Assembly: GCA_947588845.1 (NCBI GenBank)
Contig: CANQAR010000009.1
Span: 1-58,850 of the forward strand
Length of the DNA: 58,850 nt
DNA from: an uncultured Lachnospiraceae bacterium
Lineage (GTDB): Bacteria; Bacillota; Clostridia; Lachnospirales; Lachnospiraceae
Reading direction: 5' to 3'
Shown: positions 36,268 through 45,575 of the stretch, piece after piece
Layout of the letters: the number at the start of each line of letters is the position of its first letter
How positions within the stretch are numbered: position 1 is the first letter of the stretch
Position numbers and translations under genes: made by a program
The notes under the pieces: model-generated
Seen by the model: the letters and a program-made list of their open reading frames with translations, nothing else
What the model was told of the DNA's origin: nothing
The model's database searches: none

Positions 36268-37092
36268 ATGCAGATATCAGAGAGACTGCAGGCAGTTGCG
36301 GAACTGGTTTCACCAGGAAGCCGGCTTGCCGATGTAGGGACGGATCATGGCTACGTGCCGATTTTTCTTGTGCGTAAAGGCAGGATCCCGTCGGCAGTCG
36401 CAATGGATATAAACCGGGGGCCGCTGGAGCGTGCCCGGTTACATATCAGACAGTATGGTCTGGAAGGGTGTATAGAGACCCGCCTGTCGGATGGACTCGC
36501 GAAACTTCTTCCGGGAGAAGCAGATTCGATCCTGATTGCGGGGATGGGCGGAATGCTGACGGTCCGGATTCTCGAAAGCGGGCGGGAGGTACTTCAGGCG
36601 GCAAAAGAACTGATCCTTCAGCCCCAGTCCGATATCCGGGAGGTTCGGCTGTTTCTGAAAAAGAACGGATACCGGATCGAAGCGGAGAATATGGTGGAAG
36701 AAGACGGAAAATTTTATCCGATGATGCGCGCAGTACAGGGGCAGGAACATTTCTGTGAGGTACAGAATGTCCGGGAAGAGAAGGCTTCCGGTACAGTTTG
36801 GGAAGGACAGGAACCAGAACATTCCTGCGCGGTGCCAAAAGACGGGAAAACAAAAATTTCCTGCCGGGAGCCAGATGCAGAGGAACTCTGCCTGCGGTAT
36901 GGACCAGCGCTGCTGGAGCAGAAGCATCCGGTACTGCTGCGGTATCTTGCTGAACGGGAATATGTGCAGCTTGAGAACGTTCGGAAGAGACTTGCCCATG
37001 AGTCAGGGCCGTCAGCTGTCCGGCGGCTGGCAGAAATTAAAGAGGATCTGAGGCTGAATGAGGCCGCCCGGAAGCTGTATGCCGCAGGATAG
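36268..37092 (+). CDS. trmK: tRNA (adenine(22)-N1)-methyltransferase
   Basis: Methylates N1 of A22 in tRNA with SAM. The 274 aa have the class I methyltransferase fold: VGTDHGYVPI as motif I, AMDINRGPLERA, then LIAGMGGMLTV. The C-terminal helical part has the VQLENVRKRLAHE pattern. A stretch of about 45 aa between HF and DAEEL (about residues 158-204) interrupts the usual strand region with low-complexity, Cys/Glu-rich sequence, so the protein is longer than typical (about 230 aa). The start follows AGGAGGCTGAAG, 10 bases after rpoD. Confidence 0.88.
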   Translation: MQISERLQAVAELVSPGSRLADVGTDHGYVPIFLVRKGRIPSAVAMDINRGPLERARLHIRQYGLEGCIETRLSDGLAKLLPGEADSILIAGMGGMLTVRILESGREVLQAAKELILQPQSDIREVRLFLKKNGYRIEAENMVEEDGKFYPMMRAVQGQEHFCEVQNVREEKASGTVWEGQEPEHSCAVPKDGKTKISCREPDAEELCLRYGPALLEQKHPVLLRYLAEREYVQLENVRKRLAHESGPSAVRRLAEIKEDLRLNEAARKLYAAG

Positions 37093-37197
37093 TGTAAATC
37101 ATAGATCCTGCTGCCTGCAAAAATAGAGGGATGCATCATGAACGTGATCCGGAATTTATAGACTCGCGGGCGGGTTCTGAAATGGAGGTAAAAAGGA

Positions 37198-37989
37198 ATG
37201 AAACATCTGACAGTGAGAGATATTGTGGAGAAACTGGAGCAGAATTATCCGTACCGAATGGCACTGGACTGGGATAATCCCGGACTTCAGGTCGGGCGTA
37301 TGGACGGAAATGCGGACAGGATTATGGTCGCGCTCGACGCGACGGATGAGGTGGTGGATCAGTGTGTCCGTGCGGAGGCGAAGCTTCTGATCACACATCA
37401 TCCGCTTCTGATGTCGGGGATCCGCAAGGTCAATGATGAGAGTATGGCAGGCAGACGCATCCTTTCAATGGCGGAGCACGGGATTGCCCATTACGCGATT
37501 CACACAAATTATGACACGGCGATGATGAGTGATCTGGCCGCGGACCGTCTGTCTCTGTGGGACCGGAAGATTCTGGAAGTGACGGGAGAGACGGACGGAA
37601 AGCCGTACGGGATCGGATATGCAGGGAGACTTTCGGCTCCGGTGACGGCAGGGGAACTCTGCGCTTTTGTGAAAAAAGCGTTTGACCTGGAAGCAGTGCG
37701 GCTGTTTGGAGAGCCTGACCGGAAGGTTCAGTATATCGCCATTTCTCCGGGCTCAGGAAAAAGCATGATAAAACCTGCGCTCGCTTCGGGAGCGGAGCTT
37801 CTGATTACAGGGGATATCGGACATCATGACGGGCTTGACGCCGTGGATCAGGGACTGATGATCATGGATGCGGGGCACTATGGAATCGAGCATATTTTTG
37901 TCGGCCATATGGAAGGATGGCTGAAGGAGACGTTTCCGCAGGCTGAGGTGCTGCCCGCGCAGGTGAGAGCGCCGTTTGTCACTTTGTAG
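37198..37989 (+). CDS. Nif3-like dinuclear metal-centre protein
   Basis: A member of the Nif3/YqfO family (GTP cyclohydrolase I type 2/NIF3), a ring-shaped hexamer with a di-iron or di-zinc site. The 263 aa have LDWDNPGLQVG, the metal-binding ITHHPLL, then AIHTNYD and GDIGHHDGLDA, all typical metal-ligand motifs. Function is not fully settled; it is often next to trmK as here, suggesting a link to tRNA or stress. The start follows GGAGGTAAAAAGG. It is shorter than B. subtilis YqfO, lacking the extra middle domain. Confidence 0.92.
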   Translation: MKHLTVRDIVEKLEQNYPYRMALDWDNPGLQVGRMDGNADRIMVALDATDEVVDQCVRAEAKLLITHHPLLMSGIRKVNDESMAGRRILSMAEHGIAHYAIHTNYDTAMMSDLAADRLSLWDRKILEVTGETDGKPYGIGYAGRLSAPVTAGELCAFVKKAFDLEAVRLFGEPDRKVQYIAISPGSGKSMIKPALASGAELLITGDIGHHDGLDAVDQGLMIMDAGHYGIEHIFVGHMEGWLKETFPQAEVLPAQVRAPFVTL

Positions 37990-38000
37990 AAGCCTGTTTT

Positions 38001-38103
38001 CCGGAATCCGGACGGAGGAAAAGCAGGAAGAGCCTGTTTGACGGGAAAGCGGGAAATGCCGTACCCGCGTTCAGCAGGGAAAGCAGGAAGAACCGGATTC
38101 CGG
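38001..38103 (+). repeat. Paired and direct short repeats before the nucleoside kinase
   Basis: CCGGAATCCGG (38001-38011) is the exact complement of CCGGATTCCGG (38093-38103), a possible 11-bp long-range stem. Within it AAGCAGGAAGA occurs twice (about 38020 and 38081). The 165-base gap holds no other gene. Confidence 0.5.
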
Positions 38104-38154
38104 GTCTGGCTTCGGCACCGGTTCTGTGAGAACATGATTTTAAGGAGGCAGGAT

Positions 38155-39825
38155 ATGGGAAAAGAGAAGATAAGCGCAAATATAATGGGAGAAAGAAGAA
38201 GCTATCCCGCGGGAACGACGTATGAGGAGGCCGCCAGGGAATTTCAGGACTGCATGAAGTATCGGATCGTGCTGGCGGACGCGGACGGGCGCCTTCGGGA
38301 GCTTGGACATGAGATACCGGACGGAAGCACGGTGAAGTTTCTGACTGTCGCCGACAAGGCCGGGCGGAGCTCTTATATCAGAAGTCTTCTGCTTGTGATG
38401 CTGAAGGCGATATACCGGGTGGCCGGGGACGACCGGAGGATTGAGCGTGTGGGCGTTCATTTTATCGTGAGCGACGGCTGCTACTGTACGATGAAGGGAG
38501 AGGCGGTTCTGGATCAGGAATTTCTGGATCAGGTGAAGGAGCAGATGCGAAAGATGGTGGATGAGGCGCTGCCGATCAGGAAATATTCGGTTCCCACGTA
38601 TGAGGCAGTCAGAAAATTCCGGGCTTACCGGATGTATGATAAAGAGCAGCTGTTCGGGTATCGGCGGGTTTCGCGGGTCAATCTGTATGATCTGGAAGGC
38701 TTTGAAGATTATTTTTACGGATACATGGTGCCGGATACCTCGTATCTGCAGTATTTTGACCTGAAATTGTTTGAGGATGGTTTTGTCCTGCTTTACCCGA
38801 CGCTTGAGGAGCCGGAAAAGCTTCCGCCGTTTGCTCCTGAGATGAAGATCTACCGGGTGCAGAAGGAATCCATGGAATGGGGGGCAAAGCTGGGAATTCC
38901 GACAGTGGGGGCGCTGAACGATTACATTGTGAAACAGCAGACGAAAGATCTGATCATGGTTCAGGAAGCATATCACGAAAAAAAGATTGCCGAGCTCGCG
39001 GCGCGGATCGCGTCGCATCCGGAGAAGAAGATCGTACTGATCGCGGGACCGTCGTCTTCCGGGAAAACGACGTTTTCCCACAGACTTTCGACGCAGCTTT
39101 CCGTCTATGGACTGAGGCCCCATCCGATCGCGGTGGATGATTATTTTGTGGAGCGGGAGAAAACGCCGGTCGACGAGGATGGAAATTATAATTTTGAATG
39201 CCTTGAGGCAATCGACGTGGAGCAGTTTAACAAAGATATGAGCGCTCTGCTTGCCGGTGAGACGGTGGAGCTGCCGAGCTTTAATTTCAAGACGGGGCGC
39301 AGAGAGTACAGAGGAAAATACAAGACGCTTGGAAAAGATGATATCCTTGTGATTGAGGGAATCCACTGCCTGAACGAAAAGCTGAGCGAGAGTCTTCCAA
39401 GGGACAGCAAATTCAAGATTTACATCAGTGCGCTGACGCAGCTGAATATCGACGAACACAACCGCATACCGACAACGGACGGGCGTCTGCTGCGCCGGAT
39501 TGTGCGGGACGCGCGGACAAGAGGAGCCGACGCAAAGCGGACGATCGGCATGTGGCCGTCTGTGCGGCGCGGTGAAGAAAATTACATATTCCCGTTCCAG
39601 GAAGAGGCGGATGTGATGTTCAATTCCGCCCTGATCTATGAGCTTGCCGTGCTGAAGATGTACGCGGAGCCGCTGCTGTTCTCGATCCGGCCCGGGGAGC
39701 CGGAATATCAGGAAGCAAAACGGCTGCTGAAATTTCTTGACTACTTCCTTCCGATCCCGAGCGACTGGATCCCGAACAATTCGCTGATCCGGGAATTTAT
39801 CGGGGGAGGATGTTTTGATTTGTAG
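38155..39825 (+). CDS. Nucleoside kinase with TGS and ThrRS-like domains
   Basis: A 556-aa protein of the uridine-kinase-like family of clostridia. The N terminus is a TGS-like ubiquitin-fold domain. The next part resembles the SAD/editing region of threonyl-tRNA synthetase (GVHFIVSDGCYCTMKGE). The C terminus is a P-loop kinase with Walker A GPSSSGKTT, DDYFVERE and the lid around NIDEHNRI. It probably phosphorylates a nucleoside; substrate and the role of the tRNA-synthetase-like part are unknown. The start follows AAGGAGGCAGGAT, and an upstream Met in frame at 38038 is not needed. Confidence 0.85.
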   Translation: MGKEKISANIMGERRSYPAGTTYEEAAREFQDCMKYRIVLADADGRLRELGHEIPDGSTVKFLTVADKAGRSSYIRSLLLVMLKAIYRVAGDDRRIERVGVHFIVSDGCYCTMKGEAVLDQEFLDQVKEQMRKMVDEALPIRKYSVPTYEAVRKFRAYRMYDKEQLFGYRRVSRVNLYDLEGFEDYFYGYMVPDTSYLQYFDLKLFEDGFVLLYPTLEEPEKLPPFAPEMKIYRVQKESMEWGAKLGIPTVGALNDYIVKQQTKDLIMVQEAYHEKKIAELAARIASHPEKKIVLIAGPSSSGKTTFSHRLSTQLSVYGLRPHPIAVDDYFVEREKTPVDEDGNYNFECLEAIDVEQFNKDMSALLAGETVELPSFNFKTGRREYRGKYKTLGKDDILVIEGIHCLNEKLSESLPRDSKFKIYISALTQLNIDEHNRIPTTDGRLLRRIVRDARTRGADAKRTIGMWPSVRRGEENYIFPFQEEADVMFNSALIYELAVLKMYAEPLLFSIRPGEPEYQEAKRLLKFLDYFLPIPSDWIPNNSLIREFIGGGCFDL

Positions 39826-39854
39826 ATATGATTTGTAGATATGTTTTTTGCTCA

Positions 39855-39883
39855 TTTACAATTAAAAGGTTTTGTGGTAAAAT
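39855..39883 (+). promoter_or_regulatory. rnpB promoter
   Basis: A -35 TTTACA at 39855-39860, 17 bases, and a -10 TAAAAT at 39878-39883, just before the RNase P RNA. A 13-bp exact tandem repeat (GATTTGTAGATAT, 39817-39842) overlaps the end of the kinase gene upstream. Confidence 0.65.
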
Positions 39884-39895
39884 TCTGGTCTGAGA

Positions 39896-40249
39896 CATGA
39901 GCAGGATAAATGGTCGCGGCTGGCAGGCCGAAAGGTGCCAGACGAGGAAAGTCCGGGCTTCACAGGGCAGGATGCCGGATAACGTCCGGTGGAGGCGACT
40001 CTAAGGAAAGTGCAACAGAAATGAACCGCCCGTGCCGCCTGTCGGCGCGGGTAAGGGTGGAAGGGCAGTGTAAGAGACTACCGCCTCCCCGGCAACGGGG
40101 AGGGCATATGTAAACCCCATCCGAAGCAAGGCCGCAAAGGAGCATATGGCTGCCCGTCAGCTTCAGGTAGGCCGCTTGAACCTGCCGGCGACGGCAGGTC
40201 TGGATAGATGACCATTCACGACATAACCCGGCTTATCGTCCTGCTCATG
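39896..40249 (+). ncRNA. rnpB: RNase P RNA, type A
   Basis: The catalytic RNA of RNase P, which trims tRNA 5' ends. The hallmark GAGGAAAGTCCGGGCT starts at 39942. The 5' end CATGAGCAGGATAA pairs with TTATC-gt-CCTGCTCATG at the 3' end to form P1. The conserved ACCCCATCCGAAGCAAG-like segment and AGATGACCATTCACGACA near the 3' end are present. The length of about 355 bases fits a bacterial type A RNA. The exact 3' end is a few bases uncertain. Confidence 0.95.
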
Positions 40250-40478
40250 TACAGTTCATGGTACCTGTCTTATCTGACCTTTCGGATCTGGCATCATCCT
40301 ATGGTTGGAATCCCCCCGGAAATTACAGCGAACGACAAAGCAGCAGCTGTTTTCTGTTAAAAAGATGCACACGGCCGCACAGGGAAGTCAGCTGTTGGCG
40401 CAGTTCGCGGCCGATGCAGAGCAAACGAATGAAATCTGTACAGAATATGGCATGGAGACTGTTCTGCAGGAGGTGAAT

Positions 40479-42605
40479 ATGGAAAAAGATTTCAGGGACT
40501 TTAAATATTTGATGGCGACAATGCGCTATATCACGTTTATGCGCCCTGTGTTCAACACCAGGGCTTTATTTAGCGACGAGACGGAAAATTATGTAACGCC
40601 GATGGAACCGATGCCGGGAGATACGGTCAGGATCCGGTTCCGGACGGCGAAGGACAACGTGGATAATGTGTATCTGATCATGGGCGCGCAGAGAAAGCGC
40701 ATGAAGATTGAGAAAAGCGAGGACAAATTTGATTATTTTGCGGCAGAGATCAAGGCAGGTACGGAGCCGATCCACTATTATTTTGAGGTACAGGCGGGGA
40801 AGATCCGCTGTTTTTACAACAAATGCGGCGTCTCAAAAGATCTGCAGGACAGCCGCGCTTTCTCGGTCGTGCCAGGCTTTGCGACGCCGGGATGGGCGAA
40901 GGGCGCCGTCATGTATCAGATTTTCACGGACAGATTCTGCAACGGGGATCCGTCCAATGACGTCGAGGATCATGAATATTATTATATCGGAAAATACACT
41001 GTGAGAGTGAAGGACTGGAACAAGGTTCCCGAGTCGCCGGGCGTTCATGAATTTTACGGAGGGGATCTGCAGGGCGTTTTTGACAAGCTGGATTATCTGC
41101 AGGAACTCGGAGTCGAGGTGATTTATTTCAATCCGCTGTTTGTCTCCCCCTCCAACCATAAGTACGACATTCAGGATTATGATCATATCGACCCGCATTT
41201 TGGAAAGATCCTGTATGAGGACGGAACGCCGCTTCCGGACGGTCATGTGGAGAACCGTTTTGCTTCCCGCTATATTGCCCGGGTGACGGACCGTGCGAAT
41301 CTGGAAGCGAGCAACCGTTTTTTTGCGAAGCTGATGGATGAGATCCATCGCCGCGGGATGCGGGTCATCCTTGACGGGGTGTTCAACCACTGCGGTTCCT
41401 TCAACAAGTGGATGGATCGTGAGCGGATCTATGAAAATCAGGAGGGCTACGAGAAGGGGGCATATCTGTCCGCCGACAGCCCGTACCGGAGTTTTTTCAA
41501 ATTTCACAACGAGCATGACTGGCCGTATAATTCTTTCTACGAGGGATGGTGGGGACACAACACCCTGCCGAAGCTGAATTATGAGGGATCTCCGGAGCTT
41601 GAAGAGTACATTCTCGGCATCGCGAGGAAATGGCTTCTTCCGCCCTACAATGTCGACGGCTGGCGGCTCGACGTGGCGGCGGACCTTGGATTCAGCAATA
41701 CATATAATCACGCGTTCTGGAAGAAATTCCGCGCGGAGGTCAAGAAGATAAAGCCGGATGCGCTCATCATCGCGGAGCATTACGGAGATCCCGCTGCGTG
41801 GCTTCGCGGGGACGAGTGGGATACCGTGATGAACTATGACGCGTTTATGGAGCCGCTGACCTGGTTTTTCACCGGGATGGAGAAGCACAGCGATGATTTT
41901 CATCTTGGGATGCTGGGAAACGCCGACACTTTTGTGAACAGTATGACATATCATATGTCGAGGCTGATGGCGCCTTCTCTGCAGACGGCGATGAACGAGC
42001 TGTCCAATCATGATCATTCCCGTTTTCTTACAAGGACGAACCACAAGGTCGGACGCATCGAGAAGCTCGGAGCGCAGGCGGCCTCGGAAGGGGTGGATCC
42101 CGCGGTAATGCGCGAGGCGGTGATCATGCAGATGACGTGGCCGGGAGCTCCGACCGTCTATTATGGGGATGAGGCGGGCGTATGCGGATTTACAGATCCG
42201 GACAGCCGCAGAACCTATCCCTGGGGGAATGAAGATGCTGCCATGATCCGTTTTCACAAGGCCGCGATCTGGATGCACAGGAAGTATCGGGTATTGTCGC
42301 ATGGATCTCTGAAGTTTCTGTACAGGGATTACAATTGTCTTGCCTACGGCCGGTTCAGTCTGGAAGAACAGATTGTCGTGGTGTTCAACAATAACGGCGA
42401 CGGCAGCAGGGAGATCCGGATCCCGGTCTGGGAGATCGGGGTGAAGAACGGAGACACCATGTGCAGAGTCATGTCTACAGATACGAAGGGGTTCTGTGAG
42501 GATCCGCTGGTATACGGCGTGGAGTCCGGGGAAGTTGTAATCACACTTCCGAAAATTTCTTCCGCGGTGCTGGTAAAGCACATCGGACAGGAACTTCCGT
42601 TATAA
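40479..42605 (+). CDS. GH13 alpha-amylase / neopullulanase-type glycosidase
   Basis: Cleaves alpha-glucans, with a cytoplasmic location because no signal peptide is seen. The protein is 708 aa. An N-terminal CBM34-like beta domain (about 1-130) is followed by the TIM barrel starting GAVMYQIFTDRFCNGDP. Catalytic residues are D398 in GWRLDVAAD, E433 in IIAEHYGD and D512 in SNHDHSRF. The start at MEKDFRDF follows CAGGAGGTGAAT. A longer frame reaches 40305 but lacks a ribosome site. Neopullulanase or maltogenic amylase activity is most likely; exact specificity is unknown. Confidence 0.92.
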   Translation: MEKDFRDFKYLMATMRYITFMRPVFNTRALFSDETENYVTPMEPMPGDTVRIRFRTAKDNVDNVYLIMGAQRKRMKIEKSEDKFDYFAAEIKAGTEPIHYYFEVQAGKIRCFYNKCGVSKDLQDSRAFSVVPGFATPGWAKGAVMYQIFTDRFCNGDPSNDVEDHEYYYIGKYTVRVKDWNKVPESPGVHEFYGGDLQGVFDKLDYLQELGVEVIYFNPLFVSPSNHKYDIQDYDHIDPHFGKILYEDGTPLPDGHVENRFASRYIARVTDRANLEASNRFFAKLMDEIHRRGMRVILDGVFNHCGSFNKWMDRERIYENQEGYEKGAYLSADSPYRSFFKFHNEHDWPYNSFYEGWWGHNTLPKLNYEGSPELEEYILGIARKWLLPPYNVDGWRLDVAADLGFSNTYNHAFWKKFRAEVKKIKPDALIIAEHYGDPAAWLRGDEWDTVMNYDAFMEPLTWFFTGMEKHSDDFHLGMLGNADTFVNSMTYHMSRLMAPSLQTAMNELSNHDHSRFLTRTNHKVGRIEKLGAQAASEGVDPAVMREAVIMQMTWPGAPTVYYGDEAGVCGFTDPDSRRTYPWGNEDAAMIRFHKAAIWMHRKYRVLSHGSLKFLYRDYNCLAYGRFSLEEQIVVVFNNNGDGSREIRIPVWEIGVKNGDTMCRVMSTDTKGFCEDPLVYGVESGEVVITLPKISSAVLVKHIGQELPL

Positions 42606-42623
42606 AAGCGGGGGCCCCGCTTT
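42604..42623 (+). terminator. Hairpin after the amylase gene
   Basis: AAAGCGGGG pairs with CCCCGCTTT around a single G or a short loop. The T-run is only three bases, so termination is probably partial. It overlaps the amylase stop. Confidence 0.5.
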
Positions 42624-42654
42624 CGTGCAGACGAAAACTGCAGGAGAAGAATTT

Positions 42655-44154
42655 ATGAAGAAACGAACATTTATTATTTTTGCGGCGGGTATTACGCTGC
42701 TTCTGCTGCTGATCGGGACGTATGCCGGGGTTGCCCTGTACTATGCAGATCATTTTCTGAAAAATACGACGGTAAATGGTTATGATGTATCCGGGATGAC
42801 GGCCGGGGAAGCGGAAAAGTTCGTGGCGGAGAAAGTGGAAGCTTATGATCTCACCGTGACGACGAAGGAAGGCGCCCAGGAAGTGATCACGGGGGAAGAG
42901 ATCGGGTACCGCTATGTGCCCGGCGATGAGATTTCGTCTTTCCTGAGCGGACAGCAGCTGCTTTCCTGGCCGCTCTCCTTTCTGGGGAAAGCGCATGCTT
43001 TCGAGATGAAACTTTCATTTACCTACGAGGAAGAGCTTTTGAAAAAGGCGGTGAAGGGTCTTGCCTGCATGCAGGAGGAAAATGTGACGGAACCGCAGGA
43101 TGCGCATCTGGAACAGCGGGACGGCGTCTATGTTGTTGTCCCGGAGGTGGAAGGGAACAAGCTGGGCAAAAAAAGGGTATTGCAATCCCTGAAACGTGCG
43201 GTGGATGGAAACGCGCGGTCGGTCAACCTGACGGAAGCGGGCTGCTATCTTGAACCGAAGGTGCGGGCGGCCGGAAGCGGACTGCAGGAAGAAGCGGCCC
43301 TCTGGAATAAATATACGTCCATCACGATAACGTACCGTATGGGCGGGGGAAAGAAAGTTGTGCTGGACAGCCAGACGATATCGGGCTGGTTTTCTCTGAA
43401 TAAGAAAAAGAAACCGGTATTTGACCGGAAAGCCATAGCGGCCTGGGTGAACCAGCTCGCCGACCGGTATGACACGATCGGGACAGTTATGCCGTTTGTG
43501 ACTTCCAGGAGAGAGACGGTGCAGGTGGAGGCGAAGACCTACGGCTGGCAGATCAACCGCACAAAAGAAGCGGAGGCGCTTCGGCTGGTTCTGCTCCAGG
43601 GAGAATCCACGGAGCGGAGTCCGTGGTTTTATGAATCCGCGTTTGCGCGCGGGGACAATGATGTGGGCGACACGTATGTGGAAATTGATTACACGAATCA
43701 GAGAATGTGGTATTACAAGGACGGCGTGCTGCTTGTCGAGACGCCTGTCGTGACCGGAAACGTCAGCAACGGAACAGGATCTCCGGAGGGATACTTCTGT
43801 GTTGTCGACAAACAGCGGAACGCGACGCTCAAAGGGGAAGGCTACGAGAGGCCGGTCAGCTTCTGGATGCCGTTCTGGGAGGGCGTAGGCATCCATGACG
43901 CAAATGCATGGAGACAGTCCTACGGCGGAAAAATCTATCAGTACGGCGGATCGCATGGCTGCATCAATACGCCGGATGTGCAGGCGGAAGTGATCTACCG
44001 GACAATCGAGATCGGGACTCCGGTCGTCTGTTACAGTTCTGCCCAGGATTATGGATACGGGGAGACTGCGGTCGGAGAGATCACAGTCAGCGAAGCCGCG
44101 AAGCGCGCGGTGGAGCAGGCGGAAGAAGAGACGGAAGATATGGAAAACCTTTGA
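42655..44154 (+). CDS. L,D-transpeptidase with VanW-type peptidoglycan-binding domain
   Basis: Cross-links cell-wall peptides (3-3 bonds), 499 aa. An N-terminal membrane helix (FIIFAAGITLLLLLIGTYAG) anchors it outside. A putative peptidoglycan-binding domain family (PG_binding_4/VanW region) follows in two copies, up to about residue 330. The YkuD catalytic domain ends with GGSHGCINTP, C436 being the nucleophile and the His 2 residues before it. The start follows GGAGAAGAATTT. It precedes murF, which fits a cell-wall role. Confidence 0.92.
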   Translation: MKKRTFIIFAAGITLLLLLIGTYAGVALYYADHFLKNTTVNGYDVSGMTAGEAEKFVAEKVEAYDLTVTTKEGAQEVITGEEIGYRYVPGDEISSFLSGQQLLSWPLSFLGKAHAFEMKLSFTYEEELLKKAVKGLACMQEENVTEPQDAHLEQRDGVYVVVPEVEGNKLGKKRVLQSLKRAVDGNARSVNLTEAGCYLEPKVRAAGSGLQEEAALWNKYTSITITYRMGGGKKVVLDSQTISGWFSLNKKKKPVFDRKAIAAWVNQLADRYDTIGTVMPFVTSRRETVQVEAKTYGWQINRTKEAEALRLVLLQGESTERSPWFYESAFARGDNDVGDTYVEIDYTNQRMWYYKDGVLLVETPVVTGNVSNGTGSPEGYFCVVDKQRNATLKGEGYERPVSFWMPFWEGVGIHDANAWRQSYGGKIYQYGGSHGCINTPDVQAEVIYRTIEIGTPVVCYSSAQDYGYGETAVGEITVSEAAKRAVEQAEEETEDMENL

Positions 44155-44201
44155 CTCAGGGCAGAAGCACGGAACTTTGTAAGAGAGGGGAAATTTTTTG
44201 T

Positions 44202-45575
44202 ATGAAAAATATGACACTGCGCCATATGGCAAAAGCCTGCGGCGGATTTTTGAGGGGGAAAGAAAATGAGTGGGACCGCGAGGCGGTCTCGATCACGACA
44301 GACAGCCGCAAGGCGGAGCCGGGAGGCATTTTTGCCGCGATTCCCGGGGCGAGGGTGGACGGTCACACGTTTATTCCGTCGGTTCTGGAGCAGGGAGCGC
44401 TCGGTGTGATTTCTGAGAAGGAGCCTGAGCCCGGCGCAGAGGGAAATTACATAGTGGTGGAGTCAACGCTGCAGGCTTTGAAAAAGATTGCGGCCTATTA
44501 TCTGGAACAGCTTCAGATTCCGGTTGTCGGGATCACGGGGAGCGTCGGAAAGACGAGCACGAAGGAGATGATCGCGGCCGTCTTATCCCAGAAGTACCGG
44601 ACTCTGAAGACGCTTGGAAATTTCAACAATGAACTCGGACTTCCGCTGACGGTGTTTCGCATCCGCGAGGAAGACGAAATTGCCGTTCTCGAGATGGGCA
44701 TCAGCAGTTTTGGTGAGATGCACCGGCTGGCAGAGATTGCCAGGCCGGATACCTGCGTGATCACGAACATCGGGCAGTGCCACCTGGAATTTCTCGGAGA
44801 CCGGGACGGCGTTCTGCGCGCGAAAACAGAAATTTTTGATTTTCTGCGCGCGGATGGGCATATTATATTAAATGGGGACGATGACAAGCTGGAGACGATC
44901 CGCGAGGTTAGAGGCGTGCGCCCGGTATTCTTCGGACTGGATGCGGAGAGCGACATCTACGCAGATTCGATCAGCAAAAAGGGACTGGACGGGATTGCCT
45001 GCACAATCCATACGGAACAGGGGACGTTCGATGTGCTGATTCCGATTCCGGGACTGCATATGGTGTACAATGCACTGGCCGGAACCGCGGTCGGACTCTG
45101 CTACGGTCTGACGCTGGAGCAGATTAAGGCGGGAATCGAGAGCCTGCAGCCGGTGGGCGGACGGTTCAATATCATTCATGCGCCGCGCTGTACGATTGTC
45201 GACGACTGCTATAACGCCAATCCCATGTCGATGAAAGCCTCTCTTGGGGTGCTTCAGGACGCGGTCGGGCGCAAGGTCGCGATCCTCGGCGATATGGGAG
45301 AGCTGGGGCCGGAGGAGGAACTTCTGCACAGGCAGGTGGGAGAATATGCCGGAACGGTGGATCTTGACGCATGCATCTGCGTTGGACCGCTCTGCGCCCG
45401 TATGGCGGAGGGAATCCGGGATGTAAATCCCGAGATGCGCGTTGTCTGGATGGAGAATCTGCAGGAGCTGCTGCGTCAGATCGCGTATCTTGTGAAGGAA
45501 GGAGATACGGTGCTGGTCAAAGCGTCGCATTTCATGCATTTTGAGAAAGTGGTGGAGAAACTGACATGTATATAA
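44202..45575 (+). CDS. murF: UDP-N-acetylmuramoyl-tripeptide--D-alanyl-D-alanine ligase
   Basis: Adds D-Ala-D-Ala to the peptidoglycan precursor, the last cytoplasmic ligase step. The 457 aa show the ATP loop GSVGKTS at 113-119, LEMGISSFGEM, the FNNELGLPLTVF motif and VDDCYNANP in the C-terminal half. The start follows GAGAGGGG with a long (11-base) spacing. A longer frame from 43908 reads through the 3' end of the transpeptidase gene and is not credible. It overlaps pth by 10 bases. Confidence 0.95.
   Translation: MKNMTLRHMAKACGGFLRGKENEWDREAVSITTDSRKAEPGGIFAAIPGARVDGHTFIPSVLEQGALGVISEKEPEPGAEGNYIVVESTLQALKKIAAYYLEQLQIPVVGITGSVGKTSTKEMIAAVLSQKYRTLKTLGNFNNELGLPLTVFRIREEDEIAVLEMGISSFGEMHRLAEIARPDTCVITNIGQCHLEFLGDRDGVLRAKTEIFDFLRADGHIILNGDDDKLETIREVRGVRPVFFGLDAESDIYADSISKKGLDGIACTIHTEQGTFDVLIPIPGLHMVYNALAGTAVGLCYGLTLEQIKAGIESLQPVGGRFNIIHAPRCTIVDDCYNANPMSMKASLGVLQDAVGRKVAILGDMGELGPEEELLHRQVGEYAGTVDLDACICVGPLCARMAEGIRDVNPEMRVVWMENLQELLRQIAYLVKEGDTVLVKASHFMHFEKVVEKLTCI

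Noticed and set aside
39817-39842. A 13-bp exact tandem repeat at the kinase stop codon as a regulatory element
   Set aside because: Only two copies, no link to the rnpB promoter position, probably a simple duplication.
38140-42581. Long open frames on the minus strand opposite the nucleoside kinase and amylase genes (and opposite mfd)
   Set aside because: They are shadows of strongly coding plus-strand genes with GC-rich third positions; none shows a domain or ribosome site.
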